Positions 59,891-64,000 of a DNA stretch of 64,000 nt are shown piece after piece. The notes beneath the pieces were generated by a model, which worked only from the letters and a program-made list of their open reading frames with translations, was not told the origin of the DNA and made no database searches. Both the position numbers and the translations under genes were made by a program. The first letter of the stretch is position 1. Each line of letters starts with the position of its first letter. The stretch lies in NCBI RefSeq assembly GCF_035975855.1, contig NZ_CP109055.1:9114001-9178000 (forward strand). Direction: 5' to 3'. The stretch is from Streptomyces sp. NBC_01304 (GTDB lineage Bacteria > Actinomycetota > Actinomycetes > Streptomycetales > Streptomycetaceae).

Positions 59891-60484
59891 ATGCCGTCGC
59901 CCCTTCCCACGTCCCTTGCTGTGTCCGACGCCATCACCCACTACCGCCAGCTGCGCGAGCTGACCATCGACGAGCTGGCCTATGTGCTCCGGATGCTCGA
60001 TCACCCGACCCCGGCCGACGCCCTTGCGGAGATGGAGCGATGCGCTCGCCCCGTGACCGTCGACGACCTCGTCGCGATCGCCTACGCGCTCGACACGACC
60101 CCCGCGGTGCTGCTGTCGCACATTCCCATCGACATGCCGGAGCCTGAGGGGCCCCTTGCTACGGGTCTCCCCGGCGACGTCGACCAGTTCGAGCTCCGCG
60201 CCTGGCTCGAAGGGAAGACCACGCTCGACCGCGAGTCGCGGGTGGACTGGTGGAAAGAACGCCTCGCCCGCATCAGAGTCCGGTCGGCACATCATGAGGA
60301 GCAGCTACAGGCTGCGTACGCGGAGCTGCGCGAGCTCGGCGACCTGGCGCTCCAAGAAGCTGACGCCCCGCCTGTGCAGCGCCTGCAGTGGCGCATCCAG
60401 GACGGCGAGCATGCGCTCAATCAGTCCGAGGTTGCGCTGGCGCTGACTGAGCATCGGCTCAGCAATCTCCGAGAAGAGGCCTGA
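59891..60484 (+). CDS. Helix-turn-helix (XRE-like) regulator with coiled C-terminus
   Basis: 197 residues from the ATG at 59891. The N-terminal 65 residues resemble a degenerate XRE domain (AITHYRQLRELTIDELAYVL, ending PVTVDDLVAIAYALDTTPAVLL, the usual last helix). The rest is helical and charged (AYAELRELGDLALQEADAPP), probably a coiled coil. Such proteins are typical of integrative elements and may control the neighbouring secreted-protein genes, which is inference. Confidence 0.7.
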   Translation: MPSPLPTSLAVSDAITHYRQLRELTIDELAYVLRMLDHPTPADALAEMERCARPVTVDDLVAIAYALDTTPAVLLSHIPIDMPEPEGPLATGLPGDVDQFELRAWLEGKTTLDRESRVDWWKERLARIRVRSAHHEEQLQAAYAELRELGDLALQEADAPPVQRLQWRIQDGEHALNQSEVALALTEHRLSNLREEA

Positions 60485-60684
60485 CGCCTGAGTCCTGGCC
60501 AGTCAAAGGCCCTATCCATAGGCGACTTTGACTGGCCTTCTGTTGCTAGGCGGTACATCTGGTATAGCAATCTGCAACACGGCTGTCGTCGCGTCAGGCG
60601 TCTGCAATCCCGCAGATGCCACCGACCCAACCTCCGCAGAGCTGAACCCGACCGACCATCCAGAACGAACGAAGGAGGAACGCC

Positions 60685-61254
60685 ATGAAGACCACCAGGA
60701 CCGCGCCTGCGACGCGGACCAAAATTGTCGTGTCCACCGCGGCCCTGGCCGGGGGCGCGTTCATGCTCACCGCCTGCGGCGGGAGCAGCGATGCTGCTTC
60801 CTCACAGAGCCCCAGCAGCAGCCAGGCTTCCAGCTTCGACGGTGCCTACATCTCCATCACCGACGGGGCCCACGGCGGCATTGCAGCCGTCGACGGCCAC
60901 AAGATCACGTACATCGACGTCACCGCTGGCGACCAGCAGTGCCAGTTGACCACGACGGCCCTCGACGACATCAAGCACGGCTCGATCGTCAAGGCTGGTA
61001 AGACCGGCAAGGGCCAGTACCAGGTCCTCTCGACCGGCACGATCAACAACGGCCGGACCAGTGTGCTCTGGGACGACGTCAACGGCTCCGACCAGACAGG
61101 CACTGACCCGGGATCCGGCTCGATCTCGATGTCGGACAGCATGATCACACTCGGGTACACCTTCACCTACTCGATCGACCAGGTTCAGCTTGTCCCCGCC
61201 GACAGCGACCAGGCGAAGGCATTGATGGCCAAGGACTGCAACCAACGCAGCTGA
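60685..61254 (+). CDS. Small lipoprotein
   Basis: 189 residues. GGAGG lies about 6 bases before the ATG. Basic N-region, hydrophobic core and lipobox LTACG; a Ser-rich linker (SSDAASSQSPSSSQASS) leads to an all-beta domain with ISITDGAHGGIAAVDGHKIT and a Cys pair (QQCQLT, KDCNQRS). No family recognised. Confidence 0.78.
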   Translation: MKTTRTAPATRTKIVVSTAALAGGAFMLTACGGSSDAASSQSPSSSQASSFDGAYISITDGAHGGIAAVDGHKITYIDVTAGDQQCQLTTTALDDIKHGSIVKAGKTGKGQYQVLSTGTINNGRTSVLWDDVNGSDQTGTDPGSGSISMSDSMITLGYTFTYSIDQVQLVPADSDQAKALMAKDCNQRS

Positions 61255-61342
61255 TTGCCGCACCACGCAGGTAGCGCAGAACCCCGTGGACATCACGTCC
61301 AACTGCACCATCAGAGTGCGGATCCGCCGAGGTGGCCAGTAA

Positions 61343-61570
61343 CGAAACGGGGCTCTGAACAGCGCACTTCACATCATCGCTATCTGCCAGATCCGTGACG
61401 GCGGCCGCGGCCAGGACTACTACCGGCGCAAGATCGCCGAAGGTAAGACGCCGGCTGAAGCCCGTCGGGCGCTCAAGCGTTGCTTGTCCAACGTCGTCTA
61501 TCTCCGAAGGCCGGCAACCCCGTTGCGGGGCTACAAATACGGTAATTGTGGGTGGGCAGGTGGCCGTTGA
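61343..61570 (+). pseudogene. 3' fragment of an IS110-family transposase
   Basis: 75 codons reading RNGALNSALHIIAICQIRDG, YYRRKIAEGKTPAEARRALK and NVVYLR, matching the C-terminal transposase_20-adjacent end of IS110 proteins (normally about 400 residues). A TAA precedes it at 61340. The remainder of the element is missing. Confidence 0.75.
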
Positions 61571-61758
61571 AGCGTGCGCACGCCCTCTCGGTGTCCAGTG
61601 TCACGCGTGCGGGTAGCACGCCGTGCTCGATGGCGTGTCGAGAAGGGCAGACCGGGGCCGATGCCGGGGTGCGCGGGATGCCCCAGTCCTGCTGGTCCCT
61701 GCGCCGAGGCGCGGCTGGTAAACACCTGAGGGGGCTATCCCACCGGCCTCCACGCCGC

Positions 61759-62313
61759 TCACGAAGACCGCAGCAAGTCGAGGGCCCGCGCGCTAACTTG
61801 ATCGGGGTTAAGGCCCGAGGTGTCGATGACCTCGGCGCCCCCATGGAGCCAGGCACCGTAGGCCTGCACATAGTCAGGTAGCTTCCTGCGCCGGAACTGG
61901 CGGACCTGCTCGCTCTTCTCCTCGCTTCCGGGGAACTCCATGCTGGACCTGATGCGGTCGGCGATGGTCGCGGAGTCGGCGTGCAGCAGCAGGTGGCGCA
62001 CTTCGATGTCCGCCGTTTCCAGCTGCTGGAAGATGTCCGTGGCGTAGTCCTGGCGCAGCAGCGTCATCGGCACGATCACCGGGCCGCCGTGCGTGTATCG
62101 GTCGAGCTCCAGGCACAGGGCAGCGACCAGGACCCGCCACATGCGGTAGTCCTGGTAGTCCCGCCTACGTGAGGGGTGCTGATTCAAAGTGGTGCGCAGG
62201 AGATCGCCGATGCTTTCGGGGTCGGCGATGACACTGCCGTCACACCGTGCACGGAGCAGGGCGGCCGTCGTCGTCTTCCCACCACCGAATGCGCCGTTCA
62301 ACCAGACGATCAT
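61759..62313 (-). CDS. TmrB-like P-loop ATPase
   Basis: 184 residues. The N-terminus VWLNGAFGGGKTTTAALL is a Walker A motif in the same context as TmrB, the tunicamycin-resistance ATP-binding protein of Bacillus (WINGAFGSGKT). The matching LIVPMT-like segment (PVIVPMTLLRQDY) and spacing support the relation. The ATG overlaps the stop of the PIG-L gene. It may be a resistance or nucleotide kinase-like protein. Confidence 0.8.
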   Translation of the reverse strand: MIVWLNGAFGGGKTTTAALLRARCDGSVIADPESIGDLLRTTLNQHPSRRRDYQDYRMWRVLVAALCLELDRYTHGGPVIVPMTLLRQDYATDIFQQLETADIEVRHLLLHADSATIADRIRSSMEFPGSEEKSEQVRQFRRRKLPDYVQAYGAWLHGGAEVIDTSGLNPDQVSARALDLLRSS

Positions 62314-63020
62314 GGCTGCTGCTCCTGAGTACGTGGCGGACAGGCGGCGGGCTGCCGGGCGATGGGGAGGTCCTCTCGGCCCGCGAACTCGATCTGCCTC
62401 GCCGTGCGGAAGAGCTCGGTGTATTCCGATCCTGGTGGGAAGCGCTCTACCACCCTGTGGTGGACGTACTGGCGGTGGGCGACTGCGGCCATTATCAAAA
62501 AGGCGTCCATGTCGAGTTGGGACTGCGAGGCGAAACACTTCAGGGCGGCGTCCTTGGCTTGCAGCAGCTTCTTGGTGCCGACGAATACCTTGTTGGGTTC
62601 GAAGCCGACACTGTAGGGGGAGCGGAGGTAGCAGAGGTCGTTTGCTTCGCGCAGGGCGACCGTCGTGACCTCCTGTGCGGTGATGCTGTGGTCGAGGTGC
62701 TGGTCGTCGGGGAAGTGGGTGTAGACGATGTCTGGCCGTCCTTCGGCGAATACCTCGAACAGACCGGCGTTGATCTCCACTCGGCGTTCCACGAACTGGT
62801 TGTCTGGGATGTCGGCGAAGGTGTAGGCGTCGACACCCAGGACAGCCGCGGCGGCCCGGCACTCCTCAGGCCGCTCCGCCGCCCCGGTTGGACCCGGTGT
62901 GCCCGTGCTCAGGCAGTGGACGCGGATGCGCGCCCCGGCGTCGGCGTACGCACGGATGCGCATGCCCATGGCGATCTCGGCGTCGTCGGGATGGGCCACG
63001 ACAATCAGTACGTATGTCAC
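62310..63020 (-). CDS. PIG-L (LmbE-like) N-deacetylase
   Basis: 236 residues. The zinc motif AHPDDAE begins at His10, and the downstream THFPDDQHLDH segment contains the third ligand and catalytic residues. Family members deacetylate GlcNAc-containing small molecules such as mycothiol, lincosamide or tunicamycin precursors. The GTG start at 63020 overlaps the upstream gene stop and its own stop overlaps the TmrB-like start, so three genes are coupled. Confidence 0.88.
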   Translation of the reverse strand: MTYVLIVVAHPDDAEIAMGMRIRAYADAGARIRVHCLSTGTPGPTGAAERPEECRAAAAVLGVDAYTFADIPDNQFVERRVEINAGLFEVFAEGRPDIVYTHFPDDQHLDHSITAQEVTTVALREANDLCYLRSPYSVGFEPNKVFVGTKKLLQAKDAALKCFASQSQLDMDAFLIMAAVAHRQYVHHRVVERFPPGSEYTELFRTARQIEFAGREDLPIARQPAACPPRTQEQQP

Positions 63021-63685
63021 CGGCGCTCCTGGTGTGAGTGGGCCCTCAGTACGAGGGCGCTGCGAAGGACCCGCCCGTCCAGCCCCTTCCAGCGGAAGGG
63101 CCCGGCCTTACTGGTGGGCCACTGGAGGTAGTGCATGCTGCCGACCACCCGAGCAGTGGCGCGATCGAGGTAGGCAATCTTGGACGAGGCCCCGCCGTCG
63201 GGGTGGTACATGCCGGCCGGGTCGAATCCGGCGGCCGCACAGGCCATGGCGGTCTCTTGCGGGGTGGCGCCACGGAAGAACTGCGTCTTGGGGGCGCCGT
63301 CGAGGACCTGGAGCACTAATTCCCTCCCCTGCAGGCCGACCAGGGTCCGGGCAAATCGCTCGTCGCGGAACGGCGAGGCGCCCAGGCAGGCGTCGTAGGC
63401 CCGCGTGCGGCCGGCGGCGGCATCGGCGACGCTCGGCCCCAGCGAGATACCCGACTCCAGACCCTGTGCGTCCCGCCCAGCGAACTGGGTGATCTCAACG
63501 GGTGCGCCGAGCCGGATGTCCCCGGACCAGGGGTGCCTGGCTCGCAGCACGAAGTTCCCGTCGAACAGATCGGCACCGCCACCGGGCCGGATGGCGACCA
63601 CGCGGTGTCCTTGTCCCTCACGCCAGGCCACCACGTAGTCGACGACCTCGCGGTTGCACGGTGTGCGGTTGGAGGTTGCGTCCAC
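63017..63685 (-). CDS. Unidentified protein upstream of the PIG-L gene, possibly 5'-truncated
   Basis: 222 residues from a GTG at 63685. It has VVDYVVAWREGQGHRVVAI, FAGRDAQGLESGISLGP and a long C-terminal region with FRWKGLDGRVLRSALVLRA. The frame upstream of the GTG remains protein-like for 17-30 codons (VFGAANCQVRYSKHPRTGFS) with no start codon before a TGA, so the 5' end may have been lost when the adjacent radical-SAM gene was cut. No family recognised. Confidence 0.6.
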   Translation of the reverse strand: MDATSNRTPCNREVVDYVVAWREGQGHRVVAIRPGGGADLFDGNFVLRARHPWSGDIRLGAPVEITQFAGRDAQGLESGISLGPSVADAAAGRTRAYDACLGASPFRDERFARTLVGLQGRELVLQVLDGAPKTQFFRGATPQETAMACAAAGFDPAGMYHPDGGASSKIAYLDRATARVVGSMHYLQWPTSKAGPFRWKGLDGRVLRSALVLRAHSHQERR

Positions 63686-63761
63686 GTGGCGGGAAAATCC
63701 GGTACGCGGGTGTTTGCTGTAGCGGACTTGGCAGTTGGCGGCGCCGAAGACGGTTATCGCG

Positions 63762-63995
63762 CCCGTACAGAGCTGGGTCCCCGCCGGTCAGCTTGATGCT
63801 GTCGACGCCCTGGGCCCGGACCTCGTGGGCGACGGCCAGGAGCTGGACGGGGTGCAGTTCGGTGTTCTTCGTGGTGGCGACCGCCTCCCGGGAGGGACGG
63901 CAAAAGAAGCAGAACCTGCCACAGCGGGAGTTCAGCGTGACCCGGAACTGCGGGGTGCGCGGCCGGGTGGTCTCCTCGTGTTCCCTGACATCCAT
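63762..63995 (-). pseudogene. 5' fragment of a radical-SAM enzyme gene
   Basis: 78 codons from the ATG at 63995. The cluster motif CGRFCFFC (Cys25, Cys29, Cys32) follows a beta strand as in MoaA-type enzymes, and VRAQGVDSIKLTGGDPALYG supplies the GGE-like motif (here GGD). Homology stops after residue 78. The frame then runs into the neighbouring gene in the wrong register and ends at 63618. A full enzyme would exceed 300 residues. Confidence 0.7.
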
Positions 63996-64000
63996 CAGCA

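Overview
The window is high-GC actinobacterial DNA that looks like a Streptomyces chromosome. The evidence is the codon bias that opens long shadow frames on both strands, the many GTG starts with GGAGG-type ribosome sites, the many 4-bp GTGA/ATGA gene overlaps, the TetR-flavoenzyme and P450 content, and a hybrid NRPS/PKS locus. No rRNA, tRNA or CRISPR array was seen.

Left part (1-28.3 kb), core and catabolic chromosome. After a gene cut by the window edge there is a tight minus-strand operon (0.65-7.54 kb): SDR, two FAH-family hydrolases, an extradiol-type VOC dioxygenase, an ACMSD-like amidohydrolase, an FAD monooxygenase and a PF04199 cyclase. A divergent LysR regulator faces it, with a candidate operator between. 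This looks like a ring-hydroxylation and meta-cleavage route for an unidentified aromatic substrate. Next come an amidohydrolase remnant, a HipA-like kinase/DUF3037 pair, two SDRs, a family-5 solute-binding lipoprotein behind a structured leader, uracil-DNA glycosylase, a TetR/FAD-monooxygenase pair with two perfect operators, Gfo/Idh, Lnt, SnoaL-like, aldo/keto reductase, LysE, lipoproteins, an alpha/beta hydrolase, a TetR/CYP102-type P450 pair with a 17-bp inverted repeat, and an S51 peptidase. Three related inverted-repeat elements (14.6, 16.2, 23.5 kb) sit exactly on gene stop codons.

Middle (28.4-40.5 kb), a compact hybrid biosynthetic locus: MFS exporter, P450, an A-PCP-C NRPS, a KS-AT-ACP PKS, an A-PCP didomain protein and a type II thioesterase. 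It has no ketoreductase and no fused releasing thioesterase. A frameshifted lipoprotein and a polysaccharide deacetylase follow.

Right part (about 43.1 kb to the end), accessory DNA. A 45-codon 3' fragment of uppP abuts a tyrosine integrase and an excisionase-like gene, so an integrative element appears to have entered uppP. Its cargo includes an intact IS5-family element with a predicted -1 frameshift, a decayed ISAzo13-type transposase, and a nine-gene minus-strand operon (47.8-56.7 kb). That operon encodes two MFS transporters, an EgtD-like histidine methyltransferase, a secreted SH3 protein, an intact ATP-grasp ligase, a degenerate ATP-grasp partner, a lipoprotein and two small proteins. 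Four more secreted proteins lie upstream (two SH3 domains and two members of an unnamed WDG-type family). This operon is the best candidate for an undescribed system, possibly making and exporting a hercynine-containing conjugate. The right edge carries a helix-turn-helix protein, a lipoprotein, an IS110 fragment and a radical-SAM remnant, unknown protein, PIG-L deacetylase and TmrB-like ATPase in one run.
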